A DNA stretch of 64,000 nt from Blastobasis lacticolella (GCA_905147135.1 LR990044.1:19165622-19229621); one strand, 5' to 3'; counted from the first letter of the stretch, positions 20,630-30,940 are shown. A program made the numbers and translations. Notes: generated from the letters alone by a model not told the origin.

Positions 20630-20835
20630 AAACCCAATTTGAATAAAATTATTTCACTATTGACCGAAGAGTGTCGGAAAACCAAATTATACTCAAATAT
20701 TACCTGAACTATTGAACCGATTTTAATGAGTTCTGCATCGAGTTCGGGAGCTACGACGCCACAGACATACATACCCACAGATACACACGTCAAAAACATA
20801 ACACTTCGTCTCGCGCGGGTCAAAAATACCCCCGC
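20630..20835 (+). repeat. Dispersed repeat K, copy 1
   Basis: Carries the ordered blocks GAACCGATTTTAATGAG, GGGAGCTACGACGCCACAGA, ACAGATACACACGTCAAA and TCTCGCGCGGGTCAAAAAT. The same order occurs at 27120, 31930 and 37430. I remember this as one of the commonest dispersed lepidopteran sequences, but its class (Helitron- or MITE-like) is uncertain. The open frames across it on both strands are artefacts of the repeat. Confidence 0.7.
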
Positions 20836-21287
20836 AATCGCCCACCCAACCAGCTCACATAACCTCACAAACGATAGTACACACATAAAATTAAAACTAA
20901 ATTTATCGGCGCAACCCGCGCAGTAGCGGTTGTTCGTCAAATATTTACGCGGGCGTCAGGTTAACCCTTGCGCGGCCGCCTCCGTCCATCAGAGACGGGT
21001 CTCGCGGGACCGGCCAGGTAGGCAGGGGCGTGGGAGTCTATTAGACTGGACTGTGTAAAAAAATAGTTCATAGTTTGTACCTTTTCTTTTTTCAATGTTT
21101 TCTCTTAAGGTGACCTGACCTACCTGTCTGATAAGTAGGTATTGCAATTACAATCTAGCCTAAAGACTATTAAGTAATTTAAATTTAACATAATTTGCTA
21201 AGTTAGAATAATATAAGAATGTGTCCATTAACACTTTATCTTATTGTCTCCATTAAGGGGAAAACACCTACCATCTACGTTTGTACC
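20836..21287. other. Unclassified stretch
   Basis: A GC-rich block at 20940-21040 is followed by AT-rich unique sequence. No gene or repeat recognised. Confidence 0.4.
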
Positions 21288-21480
21288 GATAGTGCATTTT
21301 TGATGGAACTCCATTATATGAAAGAATTTTAACAATTTTTACCAAAAATTCCACGATAATGAAAATAAACTATAACAGCAATTTCAATTGCCTGATGGTG
21401 GTTCATTCGAAGCCGGTCGCAATATATGAGTTTATTTTAATTATAGTGGAACTTGTGTAAAAAAGTGTTTTAATTGTGTA
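21288..21480. mobile_element. MITE family M3, copy 2
   Basis: Begins with TTTTTGATGGAACTCCATTA, then an AGAATTTTAACAATTTTTACC arm, a GCAATTTCAATTGCCTGATGG interior matching copy 1, and a GTGGAACTTGTGTAAAAAAG right arm. The left arm has decayed more than the right. No ORF. Confidence 0.7.
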
Positions 21481-21506
21481 AAAATTGTATTTTTTGCTTG
21501 TTTCAG

Positions 21507-21644
21507 ATAACGACGTAACAGATGTCGTGACGTCACGTAACATTGGGAAGTTATGGAACTATCGACAGAAGACAGAAAATAGCACAAGGAGCAACAAGAG
21601 GCCAAAGGAAATTTGCAACTATGACAAATATCTTGAATATTATG
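21507..21644 (+). CDS. Possible internal exon, unassigned
   Basis: A pyrimidine-rich acceptor (GTATTTTTTGCTTGTTTCAG) ends at 21506, and a donor-like G|GTAATT begins at 21645. The 138 bases between are open, a multiple of three, and phase 1 at both ends. The encoded segment includes IGKLWNYRQKTENSTRSNKR and then a KEICNYDKYLEYY stretch. The composition is protein-like, but I recognise no family. It lies directly after an M3 MITE, which supplies none of it. If the window is intronic, this could be a cassette exon. Transcript evidence is lacking and chance is quite possible. Confidence 0.25.
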
Positions 21645-21819
21645 GTAATTTTCAGCCCGATTTCCTTTTATATTTGAGAAAATCATTATAAGAAAGGACT
21701 TGGTAATCAGTGTACCGACGTTGGTCAACCTCGTTACGTCAATGGTATTAGGATGGTTCATATCTATTTTTTTAATTGAACCGCAGTAGTTTATACTTGT
21801 TTATTTTTGTCGTTTGTAA

Positions 21820-22075
21820 TTAGTACCGATTGGAACGTGGAAAGCTTTATTTATCTCTGCTCCCAAGCAATTGGGAACAAGTATCCCCATTATCAGGCGA
21901 ATTATTTACTCGTGTGTTGCTCGACTATACAACAGTTTTTAATTTATTTCTTAGAGTTTATTATATACAAAACACTTTCACAGAAAAACACAATTACAGG
22001 TGACACAATTGTGACGTTCATAAGTGTTTGTAAAAACCTAAACTGAATAAACGTATTTGAGTTTGAGTTTGAGTT
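21820..22075 (+). mobile_element. LINE 3' UTR with (TTTGAG)n end
   Basis: CTGAATAAACGTATTTGAG followed by repeated TTTGAG is a typical non-LTR terminus with a short tandem tail instead of poly(A). A related end, TTGAATAAACGTATCCATTT then TGATTTGATTTGA, lies at 44740-44790. The left boundary is approximate. Confidence 0.55.
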
Positions 22076-22493
22076 TTGAGAGACACAAAACAACAAATGC
22101 ATAAAAATTAATTTTCTAGATTTCCCACCAATCCTATCTACCCACCGCGAAGCTCTACGAAGACCGAGGGTCATCCCAAGAACGGGAAATAAAATATGCG
22201 GGGCAGGACGGCCTGGATGTAAAAATGTTGTTTTTAGGGCTCCTCTCAATAATGTATCCTTTAGGAAACGTTAAGTGCGTACCTCACCTATGTTTTACGT
22301 CGAGTGCCCGCGCCCCTTCAGAAAATACGACATCCCAACCCGTTGGAATGGTCAAAATATAACTATATTGCAAGAGATGGTAGGTAGTTCAAGTTTTTTT
22401 CCGGAAACGTTTTTCACTTACAAGTGGTTCAGACGTGTTTTAACTGAATTTGTATCCCAAGCATGAAGGTGTACCCAATAAATACTATACTAT
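22076..22493. other. Unclassified stretch
   Basis: No repeat or coding pattern assigned. The overlapping frames at 21944-22249 and 22275-22466 are not protein-like. The TCTAGATTTCCCACCAATCC segment could be LINE debris, but no second copy is present. Confidence 0.35.
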
Positions 22494-22713
22494 TATGAAC
22501 TATTATGAATGCGAAAGTTTGTAACGATGGATGTGATGGACGTTTCACACAAAAACTATTCAACAGATTTGGATGAAATTTAGCAGTAATGTAGCTTATA
22601 GTAAAAAATAACACATAGGCTATATCCCGCAATTGAAAATAGTTGCCGCGGGAACGGATCCGGACCGTAATAACAAATTTTTTTGCCAACGAAGTCGGGG
22701 ACAAAAGCTAGTT
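22494..22713 (+). mobile_element. Lep1-like non-autonomous Helitron fragment
   Basis: ATTATGAATGCGAAAGTTTG, a block ending CAAAAACTATTCAACAGATTTGG (split across 22552-22574), TAACACATAGGCTATATCCC and the final GACAAAAGCTAG followed by T fit the widespread lepidopteran Lep1-type element as I remember it. The CTAG end next to T agrees with Helitron termination (CTRR, insertion between A and T). No RepHel coding sequence is present. Confidence 0.65.
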
Positions 22714-23343
22714 TTTCATAAAATCTTTCCAACTAGGCATCTCAGCCCATCGTACCAAAAGCGAGATCACTCACCGTGGCGCATAAATTACCCGAACACT
22801 ACTTCTTAAACTCCGAACTGAAATACAAACCGAAGTGAAACCCAAGAGTACCGTCAGCTGGCTTCTACTAAGTTCCAAAGAACAACCCCGGTAGTTATCT
22901 CCTAGTTGGTGAACTATCGGCATCCACTATCAATATAGAAGGAATGGTGGGCAAAGGGCGGCGGTGATCGATGGAACTTCTAATTTATAACCAAAGCCCT
23001 AAGGCCGTATCGATTACAGCAAGTTTCGGGCCCAGCGGACCCGGCACGCTTTTTGCCAAATTTCGCCCGCTGCTCTCTAGAGGGTTAAGAGCGCGAACGA
23101 TACAAAATTGAATTGAATTTTTGTCAAATGAACAGCGTGTTTCGGGGATTAAGGAGCGGGTGTGAAGATTTCGCGGGTGGTTACGGCTGGGAATTTTTTG
23201 GTGGATTCGTGTGTGGGTTATCAGATTTGATGGTTGATTAATTAATTTTTTTATAGGCAGTATACAATCCATATAGATGCACGATTTGTCCCAAACGTTA
23301 ATGTGATTTTGGTTTCTTTACTAATGATCGAAAGCTTAATTTA
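22714..23343. other. Unclassified stretch
   Basis: Apparently single copy, with a GC-rich block at about 23010-23090. The minus-strand frame 22985-23272 has no recognised domain. Confidence 0.4.
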
Positions 23344-23535
23344 TTAATTACAAACAAACGCGCAGCGCCCGCATCGCACCGCACAGTCACCGTCTCGCAC
23401 CTGCAAGGTCGTCGTGCTGCGCCCGCGTAGTCAATAGGGCAGACTGCACGTTTTCTTTCCGGTAGCTACGCGGTGACTATGCGGGCACGACGCGTGCGCG
23501 TTTTCTGTCCGGTTTGTAAGCGCCCTGGCCCTTAG
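23344..23535 (+). repeat. GC-rich element M4, copy 1
   Basis: A sharply GC-rich island in AT-rich DNA. Its order of motifs, ACAAACAAACGCGCAGCGCC, GTCGTGCTGCGCCCGC, CAATAGGG, TGACTATGCGGG and TCCGGTTTGTAAGCG, recurs reversed at 63680-63845. TTACAAAC / GTTTGTAA occur as inverted end motifs, so it may be a non-autonomous DNA transposon. It should not be mistaken for a CpG island of a gene. Confidence 0.75.
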
Positions 23536-23844
23536 CTTTAGATGTTACCGTTTACCATCACGTAGGCAGTATGCTGACTAATTTGAGTAATTTAAAAATT
23601 GTTTTGTATGTTGTATCAAACATTTGTCTTTGACTAAATAACGACATAAAGATATTTTGCTGACACAAAACAATTTACTAATGTAATAAGAGACAGATGA
23701 GTAAAGGCGGCCTTATCGTCGCAAGTAATTTCTGCGATATACGTTGCTCTTATTTAAAATTAATAGTGGTTTGCAATAGATACCGCCCTTAATTATAGTT
23801 TAGACAATCAAAGACAAAAGTGTTAAACATAGGTTTTTAAGACG

Positions 23845-23945
23845 TTCGTGGTTATTCAGTATACTTTCACTATACTTATTAACGGGTAAAAATGGAGGTG
23901 AAAGCAATACCACCCATGGTAACAAACCCGTAATATAAGTAGGAA
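23845..23945 (-). repeat. Repeat L, copy 1
   Basis: AAGACGTTCGTGGTTATTCA and the later CATGGTAACAAACCCGTAAT also occur at 54775-54870, where the equivalent blocks are CGTGGTAACAAACCCGGTAA and GAATAACCACGAAAGTCTTA. Here the two blocks are in opposite relative orientation, so this copy is folded or rearranged, with a GTGGTATTGCTTTCACCTCC-type sequence on the minus strand between. Confidence 0.55.
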
Positions 23946-25028
23946 AAGAGTTAAACTTAAAAAAAACATCTATCCAGCTAAAGGAATAAGTAATTTAACA
24001 TCGTCTCAAGCCTGAGCAAAAGTGGTAAATCGGCTCCTAACCCCGTCGGGTGGCGTCGGTAAATAGAGAGTTCGGCTAATAGAACCTCCAGAGGCTCTCA
24101 AACGCTCAATCAAAATGATAGGTAATTCAGTTAAACAACCACTGGACGAATGCCTCGATCCCCTGTACAGGTACTAGCGGGTCGAAAAGTCTAAGATAGA
24201 TGGATTAATAGCTTTAGTATTTAATTCACACAACGGTTAACCAATTGCTTTGTTGTCGGGCTGACTTTTATCTATTAATATTATTGTAAAACTGCAAAAC
24301 ATGCGTGTCTGTACACTGAAGATATAGTCAGGACAGGATTCTGCGGCACAAGTATGCCAAAACATTTTTCTTATTTTTGTCTCTGTCTGTTTGTCTGTCT
24401 GTTCACGCATCACTAGTTATTTAGAGATACACTTCATCACAAGCTGGTTAGAGATAAAGATAAAGTGGATTTTGAAGGTGACATTAAAAATTTAATATTA
24501 ATTCTAGTATCTACTTTATAAATTGACCAACTTTAAAAACTTGTGACAATGTGGATATAACTGGTATATTTCTCTAGACTATCGTTATACGTATAAGAGG
24601 AAAAAAATTCATGGTTTAGGATAAGATATTCCTTATAACGTTTATCGAAATGGCATATTGAACCCATACCAAGCAGGTATAATAAATAAATAATAATACT
24701 TTTTAAATTCATTAATTACTTTCACAATTTTCAAAATTACTAATAGATACATCTCCAACTCAATATCTAATTTAAATCAAAACATCGCGATTAGGTACCC
24801 ATTAAATAGTTTCTTGATAAACGCTTTTGCTCTCGTATGTACAGGCAGTCGACCACTGGCGCCCCCTATTCCCTAAATTAATCCTGTATCCGAACCTCCA
24901 GAGTTTAGCCGCCGGATGACCCACCCGCCTTCTCTCTCTTCAGACGTTTCTCTGTGTGCTTGTACTGAATTATCTACCTATCTTGTAGTTAAAGATAAAA
25001 TCGAAATTTAATGACAAAAGTAGTAATA
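23946..25028. other. Unclassified stretch
   Basis: Mostly unique. GTCTGTCTGT-type simple repeats near 24380-24402, with an ACTAG end at 24411-24415, resemble an eroded Helitron/K-type fragment. A unique GC-richer block lies at 24860-24950. Confidence 0.4.
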
Positions 25029-25337
25029 GGGTCGTTGGTCGGCCTCATTAATGAGAGGTACTGAGTTCGATCCCCGGTACTTCCGTATACGTACCAAGAC
25101 TTTTTTGAGTCATTTACACAATTTGTAAGTACACTAACCGATGCTCTTACGGAGAGGGAAATCTGCACATTCAGGCGACCGTGATCCAAACTGACCAGGT
25201 TCCCTTGTTAGCAAGGACTCGGAGGTCAGATGAGAGACTGCAATTAATTGTTAATTAATTATCTGCATCTGCCAAATCCTTTATCGTGGCCAAGACGCAC
25301 CCTGGGCCCTCACGCCGGAGAGCAATAACAGAATGTT
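25029..25337 (+). mobile_element. SINE family 2, diverged copy
   Basis: GTCGTTGGTCGGCCTCATTA (A-box area) and GAGTTCGATCCCCGGTAC (B-box area) head the element. GATGCTCTTACGGAGAGGGA, GATCCAAACTGACCAGGTTC and CACCCTGGGCCCTCAC follow in the normal order. The 3' end is eroded. Confidence 0.8.
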
Positions 25338-26060
25338 GAAGTCTAGAGTGACCACTGGGGATTCCTAATGATTGGAAACTGTACGAACTAAGGTACTTAA
25401 CTAGTGACATATATGATGATAACAAATTGATTAAACCAAGGGTACCGTATGCATGTGCTCGTAATAATAAACAACTTTTACTCTGTAATCACGAAAAAAA
25501 TTTGCTGTTTTACACAAAATTGACTTTGATTGATTGAAAAATTGAATTGAATTGATTGAATTACTACACTTTGATTCGCTCTTACGCTTTTTGCTCCTGA
25601 ATTAAGTCAATTGTAACAAGCGCATAAGCCGGTCCAGCAGTAGGTAGGTACTATCCGAGGCCACTGTCAAGTAAACGCCTCATTTTCCCGCCTAATAGTT
25701 TTGGGATGGGCACTTTATAATAGACTAAAAGCAAGACAGATAGTTTGGGTCCGCGGTCTGAGTAAGCAATTAATATTAATACTTTGGGAGGATAACGGTA
25801 TCGGAGGGCCGTTCTGACCCCAGGGATGACCCCAGATTAACGAACTGTACCTACTAGCCTCTTTGAGGGTGGTTCCAATTAGAATTGGGCTGCGTCTGTG
25901 AAAGAATATATAATGCATTGTTGTGGGTAGTTTATGTGGCGCCATCTAGTTTTAAAGTAGTCGACAGTATAAATATTCCCTCCTTGCTGTAACTATGGGT
26001 GCTATATAATTGTATTGTTGGTGAGGGTCTCTATACTGTAATAATTTGTTTATATCAACG
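25338..26060. other. Unclassified stretch with LINE-tail-like simple repeat
   Basis: TTGATTGATTGAAAAATTGA and GAATTGAATTGATTGAATT at 25527-25562 look like the (TTGAA)n tail of a LINE. The remainder is unique with no gene. Confidence 0.4.
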
Positions 26061-26242
26061 AAACCTCCACATTCAGGCTACTGAATGTGTAACCAGGATC
26101 CAATCTGGTCAGGTTCCCCTGTTAATAGCGCCACGGAGGTCAAATGGCAGACGCTTCATCGCTCATCATTGGATCACGGTCAAGGCGAACACCCGGCCCT
26201 CGTGCGCGAGAGCACTACCGGGACATTAACGCCAAGATGACT
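26061..26242 (+). mobile_element. SINE family 2, 5'-truncated copy
   Basis: Starts at the middle of the body (AAACCTCCACATTCAGGCTA), continues CCAATCTGGTCAGGTTCCCC and AGGTCAAATGGCAGACGCTT, and ends CGGGACATTAACGCCAAGAT. The tRNA-like head is missing. Confidence 0.85.
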
Positions 26243-26263
26243 AACTTGTTTATACCGCTAAGT

Positions 26264-26312
26264 CGGTAAATAAGCTTCCGGTCTAACCTGATGGTAAACA
26301 GTCATCGCAGCC
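26264..26312 (-). mobile_element. LINE 3' end, family A, short
   Basis: AATAAGCTTCCGGTCTAACC, then TGATGGTAAACAGTCATCGC, matches the family-A 3' UTR on the minus strand. It abuts the TIR element that begins at 26317, which may have inserted into it. Confidence 0.6.
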
Positions 26313-26316
26313 TACT

Positions 26317-26852
26317 AGACTCTAACTAAAAAGTCAAGCGACTTGGGAAATTATAAGATTGATCGAAATCAACAAGTAAATGATTATATATATAAAATGT
26401 TATTAATAAGACAAAAATACTTCAATTAAACAACAGCACAACACAAGCAAAACTGGTTCAATAATGAAGACACGTGGCCATGTGGTGTCCGGCAGAGTAG
26501 AATAGCACCAACTCCTTACACACATGGGTGTCGTACAAGGCGACTAATGTTTTCGAGGCAAAAGATCAAGAGTCTCTGTAATCTTGAAAATGGGCAGCAG
26601 CATTTTCCATTGTTATATTTAAACACTGCGATCTCCAACCCGCCTGCCAAGCGGGGAGATTATCGCAATAACCTCCCCTTTCGTAGGAGAAGCCCTAAGC
26701 CCTGCAGTGGACTGTTACGGGCTGTGATGGTGGAATGAAGACACTAGTAGCGGAAAGATGGACGTCTTCATTATTCAAAGTCAAGTAGCTTACTTGTTGA
26801 TTTCAATCAACCTTCTAATTTCCCAAGTCGCTTGACTTATTAGACAGAGTCT
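26317..26852. mobile_element. Element with 63-bp terminal inverted repeats
   Basis: 26317-26379 and 26790-26852 are inverted repeats matching at about 57 of 63 positions, with AAGTCAAGCGACTTGGGAAA at the core. TA flanks both ends just outside GACTCT / AGAGTC, suggesting a TA target as used by Tc1/mariner-type elements. Its centre has been interrupted by the SINE-like element 26474-26733; without that and its duplication the element would be about 265 bp. No transposase frame. Confidence 0.8.
26474..26733 (+). mobile_element. SINE-like family H, full length with 11-bp target duplication
   Basis: 260 bp flanked by AATGAAGACAC (26463-26473 and 26734-26744). It begins GTGGCCATGTGGTGTCCGG, has GTCGTACAAGGCGACTAATG and CTCCAACCCGCCTGCCAAGC, and ends CAGTGGACTGTTACGGGCTG plus TGATGGTG. 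Three other copies (40657, 50358, 54116) also have clean ends and duplications. No A/B box is obvious, unlike the two tRNA-SINE families. Confidence 0.9.
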
Positions 26853-26913
26853 ATAAGACCAAACACTCGCTGCCGACCCTTAAAAAAAAGTTATTTTGTG
26901 TATTAGAATAAAA

Positions 26914-26985
26914 AAGTCATCTTGGCGTTAATGTCCCAGCTGTGCTCTCACGCACGAGTTCTCCTTGACCATGATCCAGGAATTT
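26914..26985 (-). mobile_element. SINE family 2, 3'-terminal fragment
   Basis: TCATCTTGGCGTTAATGTCC, GTGCTCTCACGCACGAG and TTGACCATGATCCAGGA form the minus-strand 3' end of the SINE. The rest is absent. Confidence 0.85.
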
Positions 26986-27119
26986 TATGTATTAGAATAA
27001 TCATAGCTTTAAAAAGTTGGTACAAAAATCTGAATCGAATCAAATCACAACGTCATATGCTGCATCTACAGGCCGTTTAAACCAAAACAACAACAATAAT
27101 ACAATAACCTAACCGACAG

Positions 27120-27320
27120 AAAAAGTCCGATAACCCAGGATCAAGTTAACTTAAACTAAAATATTTTCTAAACTACTGAATCGATTTTAATGAAATAAAG
27201 CTAAGAACCATTCAAAACGGTCTATCCGACAGACAGACAGACAGAGAGAAAGCTACAGATACACAAATACACACATCAAACTTATAACACCTCTCTCTGT
27301 TTCGTCGAGGGCTAAAAAAG
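27120..27320 (+). repeat. Dispersed repeat K, copy 2
   Basis: CTGAATCGATTTTAATGAAA, TAAAGCTAAGAACCATTC, then a CAGACAGACAGACAGA run and ACACACATCAAACTTATAAC, TTTCGTCGAGGGCTAAAAAA. Same order as at 20630 and 37430. Confidence 0.75.
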
Positions 27321-27835
27321 AGATAAACAAAAAAAAACGTTACAAAACGCACCCCGCTACACTTAAAAACCAACAAGTAGACAAGCTAAACCAAGCCAAA
27401 CATTCCTTGCGAGGTACCGGACGCAGTAGGCGGGTAATACTCTTGCCTACAGTGGGTAGTACAGTAAAATACGCAATACAGGGGTTTTGGGTACAATACA
27501 CGTCTTAAACAAATATAAGAAGGCTGGACGGTGACCTCTGGTCCCTTCGCAGCGTGTGTGGGTAAGGGACAGGCCGTCCGCACGCACCAACACCGACGGA
27601 TCCGTTTGTATTTGCAAATGCGACCCCGTAGAGCTAGGAACGCGGGGAATTGGGCAGGGTTTGAGTCGTGGAGGTCCTCCTGGGTGCTCCTGAGTCATAT
27701 CTTCTTTTGTTATATTTGTTTTATTTTATAGTGGACTATATATTTTAGCAAAAATATGGCTTTGCTAAAAATCTGCATGCTTTATCTGTCACTGAAATGA
27801 TTAAATTAGAAAGAAAGTAATAAAACATATTTTAA
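27321..27835. other. Unclassified stretch
   Basis: A GC-richer unique block (27400-27690) with overlapping frames on both strands that carry no known motif. Confidence 0.4.
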
Positions 27836-27892
27836 TAACAAGCGAGCCGAGCGACCCACCCGATGAAAGTTACCACCGCTGCTCAATAGCTG
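27836..27892 (-). mobile_element. Family B-like LINE 3' fragment, eroded
   Basis: AACAAGCGAGCCGAGCGACC, CACCCGATGAAAGTTACCAC and CGCTGCTCAATAG follow the B-tail order with many substitutions. Confidence 0.4.
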
Positions 27893-28631
27893 ATCGTCGA
27901 GTTTGGAGTTTGGCTAAAGTCGAACAATACACAATGATGTTCGTTGATTTATATTGCATTTTTATTTAAGCAAATAAATTATAATCGTAATATGATGTAT
28001 CTACAAAGCTCATAGCCCGTGATTGGTTCTGACGCGGCCCATATGAAAGAAACGTCGGGCCCTTGGTTGAAATCATCCACTATTTGCATTGCATGGACTT
28101 TTTACATCAATTTTACTTTTTGACAAATAACGGTATACTATTGTCATTAGTTTTCTCTCGACACGTTAAGAGTATGAATCAGTGTGTTGTTTCCGAACAG
28201 AGAGCCCGATTTGTATGCAATTATTTTAATTGTAAATTCATCAGTCAAATCTAAATGGGTCATAGCTTTATTACATTAGACTTCGTTCAGTTATAGGCGG
28301 TGAATAATGCACAACGGATAGTGTCGGCTTCGTATTTATCCGTACACACGCGTGAGTCTCTACGACTCTACAAATCCAGACTAGCCAATGCGCAATATTA
28401 ACCGCCAAAATCTGTACACTACTGCCGTGTCTACGCCATCGCAGCTCTACCACCCTAAGCCCGTTAAGGCAGGGCTACCTTCCGATACAATAACAGCCGC
28501 TATTCCGCGTACCCTTTCTTCTGGGTCCGACCCGGGTCGCTTATAAATTGCGGTGTCCATTGGGTACTGTCGCCCGGGCTTCGCCCCGAATATTGTACGT
28601 TTAGCGAGCCTTGTTCCCTGGCTAAATGAAT
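27893..28631. other. Unclassified stretch
   Basis: Unique sequence. A small GC hairpin, GCCCGGGCTTCGCCCCG, lies near 28571. No gene. Confidence 0.4.
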
Positions 28632-28770
28632 GCTAGAAATATGGGATGGCTAAGAAATGGAAGTGGGAGTAGTTAAGGAAAGCAGATATGTGCACTATCA
28701 GAGTGATTGCGTTTAGCTAGAAATATGAGATGGCTAAGAAATGGAAGTAGCTAAAGAGAGCAGGCAGCAT
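28632..28770. repeat. 84-bp-period tandem duplication
   Basis: GCTAGAAATATGGGATGGCT (28632) recurs as GCTAGAAATATGAGATGGCT (28716). Both are followed by AAGAAATGGAAGT and an AGxAAAGCAG-type end. The second unit is incomplete. Confidence 0.7.
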
Positions 28771-28905
28771 AGATACAGGCATGATTCATTTTGATATCAC
28801 AAAATTCATATGAAGGTAGTTTTAGAATAGTTCAATGCTAAACTAAAACAAAGTTGATACAAATACATCATGAACTATAAACCCCCATGCTCACAGTGTT
28901 TCCTT

Positions 28906-29103
28906 TGTCCAAAGGTCATAGTCATAGTCATAGTGTCATAGTCCTATGACATGGGATCGTTCAAGAGGTATATTAGAGGTCTTCTGAAAGGCGGGCAACG
29001 CATTGGTAACACCCCTGGTGTTGCTGATGTCCATAGGCGGCGGTGACAAGGTCCCATCGAGTGGCTCGCATGCCTGTTTGTCTGCCGTATTATATAAAAA
29101 AAT
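28906..29103 (+). pseudogene. LINE family B ORF2 terminus with 3' end
   Basis: A GTCATA simple repeat at 28916-28937 precedes the coding remnant, whose frame reads MGSFKRYIRGLLKGGQR and GVADVHRRR before a TGA at about 29044. The 3' UTR includes the GGTCCCATCGAGTGGCTCGC block and ends GTCTGCCGTATTATAT with poly(A) near 29096-29103. The terminus parallels family A (FKKGVKRFLRGRQR, IANVHRLQ), showing that A and B are related LINEs with diverged 3' UTRs. Confidence 0.8.
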
Positions 29104-29370
29104 TAACCAATACGATGCCAAAAAAGACCCCTTGAAGAAGCTTGTGATGAGGATAAATTACTACATCCCATCACGCCAATGGAGGCCATTGCCATAATTT
29201 ATGCGCTTGGCAGGCTGGTTGAAGTTCGCTGTGTTAGAAATACTCAACAAAATTGGTGCTGCCCTTGTTTTGGTTTACCCGTCTATAGGGAGTCCAAGGG
29301 CTATTCTACTCTGCCGGTCAATACACGGTACGATAAAATGTACAAATAGAAATAAGCAAATAAAAATAAT

Positions 29371-29640
29371 CAATTTTGCGTTAATATCCCGGTGATGCTC
29401 TCGCGCACGAGAACCTGGGGTCCGCCTTGACCACGATCCAAGAGACAGTGGAGCAACTGCCATCTGGCCTCCTCCTGCTAACAGGAGAATCTGACCAGGT
29501 TGGATCATTCAGTCGATGAATGTGCAGGTTTCATTACGATGTTTTCCGTCACCGTAAGAGTTTGAACCCGTCTTTCATTTCTCTTACCCGAATCTTTCGC
29601 TTACAAGTCGGCCTCATAACCACTAGGCCAGCGACGCTCG
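29371..29640 (-). mobile_element. SINE family 2, nearly complete but diverged
   Basis: The 3' end CAATTTTGCGTTAATATCCC, the middle CTGACCAGGTTGGATCATTC and CATTACGATGTTTTCCGTCA, and the head TTCGCTTACAAGTCGGCCTC plus ACTAGGCCAGCGACGCT are present. The B-box region is damaged and the TTTGAACCCGTC segment is displaced. Confidence 0.85.
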
Positions 29641-29844
29641 AAATATACATTAGTATAAAACGTATTTTTATTAGGTCTGTTTAACCTACATTTATTATTA
29701 TTGTGATGTCGGAAAGTCAGGGGCTTATTCTACATTCGAATTGATTATTTTTCGGACACAAATACATAAATTTAATAACATTTTAGTTGTATTTATTATC
29801 TTAATAAACTATGTCAATACAGTAGGTACTTTTCTACCAACTAG

Positions 29845-30189
29845 AATGAGGACGTCTCACAATTTTGGCTAAGTAACTTTTTCACAAATTTACACATAGG
29901 TACATGAAATGTGTAGAAATTTTCACGATATATCTTTAACCAAAGAAGATATAACATTCACTTGAACTTTGTTTTCTATCATAAACGATGACGTCATTCG
30001 ATATTCGGTAAAACTTTTTTTGTACTAACAAAGCACACATTTCATTGCACTTGACATTTCCTTTAAAACTTTAACTTTAGCATTTCAAAATTTATTACAA
30101 AATTCATTCACTTGGTTTCAATGCTAAGAAAATGCATTCACATTTTATTGACAAACCTATAGGATTCTGCCAAAGGCGACGTCCTCATT
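29845..30189. mobile_element. MITE-like element with 12-bp inverted ends
   Basis: AATGAGGACGTC at 29845-29856 pairs exactly with GACGTCCTCATT at 30178-30189. The 345-bp AT-rich interior has no ORF. Only one copy is present here, so the inference rests on the exact inverted ends. Confidence 0.5.
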
Positions 30190-30540
30190 ATCACACTTTA
30201 GATAGCAGCTTTTCACCACTAACAAAAAAAAATCAAATTACTGCCAATCGCAATTCTTATATATTATTTTTAAATGCGAACGGGACATGAGAATAATATT
30301 TACATACGCCGGCTACCCCAGCCCACGGGCCGGTCCCGGCCCGCACACTTTTTCATTTCCTCACAGAACATGTTGTTTTTATTAAAAACATTCGGGACAT
30401 TTCGGGACGGACACACGTTCCTTTCCTACTGAGTGAAATGAAGCGGATTTCTCTTTTTTATTTTTATTATAGTTATTCCTCCCCTTTGTTCTATTATTTG
30501 ACCTTCGTGTCCTTTGTTTTGTTTAAGAGTAATACATCCT

Positions 30541-30940
30541 AGGTAGGTATCTGACTCGCAAACGGGAGAGGTTCGAATCCCACTACTGCCATGTATCAAT
30601 GACTCTTTTCTGAGTTATGTACATTAATTGTTTATTACTGACTTTCAATAAGTGTATTCTGAAAATATTTATATTGAATAAAAATTATTTGAATATTGAA
30701 TATTTGAATTGAATTGAATTGAACACTAGCCTATGCTCTTTCTCTTGAAACCTGCATATTCAGGCGCCCGAATGTGTAACCATGCTCCAATCTGGGTCAG
30801 GTTTGCCTGGTTGCAGGGTTAAGGAGGTCAGATGGCAGTCGCTCCATTGTAATTACCGGATCTGCTAGATCTTGGATCATGGACATGGCGGACCCCGGGT
30901 CCTCATGTGCGCGACAACCGGGACATTAACGACAAGATTA
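30541..30940 (+). mobile_element. SINE family 2, interrupted by a LINE tail
   Basis: The head (GTATCTGACTCGCAAACGGG, GGTTCGAATCCCAC) leads to GAGTTATGTACATTAATTG at 30630. Foreign sequence then fills 30631-30720, and the SINE resumes at GAACACTAGCCTATGCTC and runs to GGGACATTAACGACAAGAT. The inner segment (GAATAAAAATTATTTGAAT and (GAATT)n) is a typical LINE 3' tail. Confidence 0.85.
30631..30720 (+). mobile_element. Short LINE 3' tail inserted in a SINE
   Basis: AGTGTATTCTGAAAATATTT and a GAATTGAATTGAATT end interrupt the SINE at AATTG. Because the tail is itself made of AATTG units, the exact target duplication is ambiguous. Confidence 0.65.

Noticed and set aside
20578..20940. 120-codon minus-strand frame as a gene
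   Set aside because: It is read from dispersed repeat K, which recurs in both orientations and is not coding in other copies.
22040..22075. Microsatellite (TTTGAG)n as an independent locus
   Set aside because: It follows CTGAATAAACGTA, a LINE 3' terminus, so it is the tandem tail of that element.
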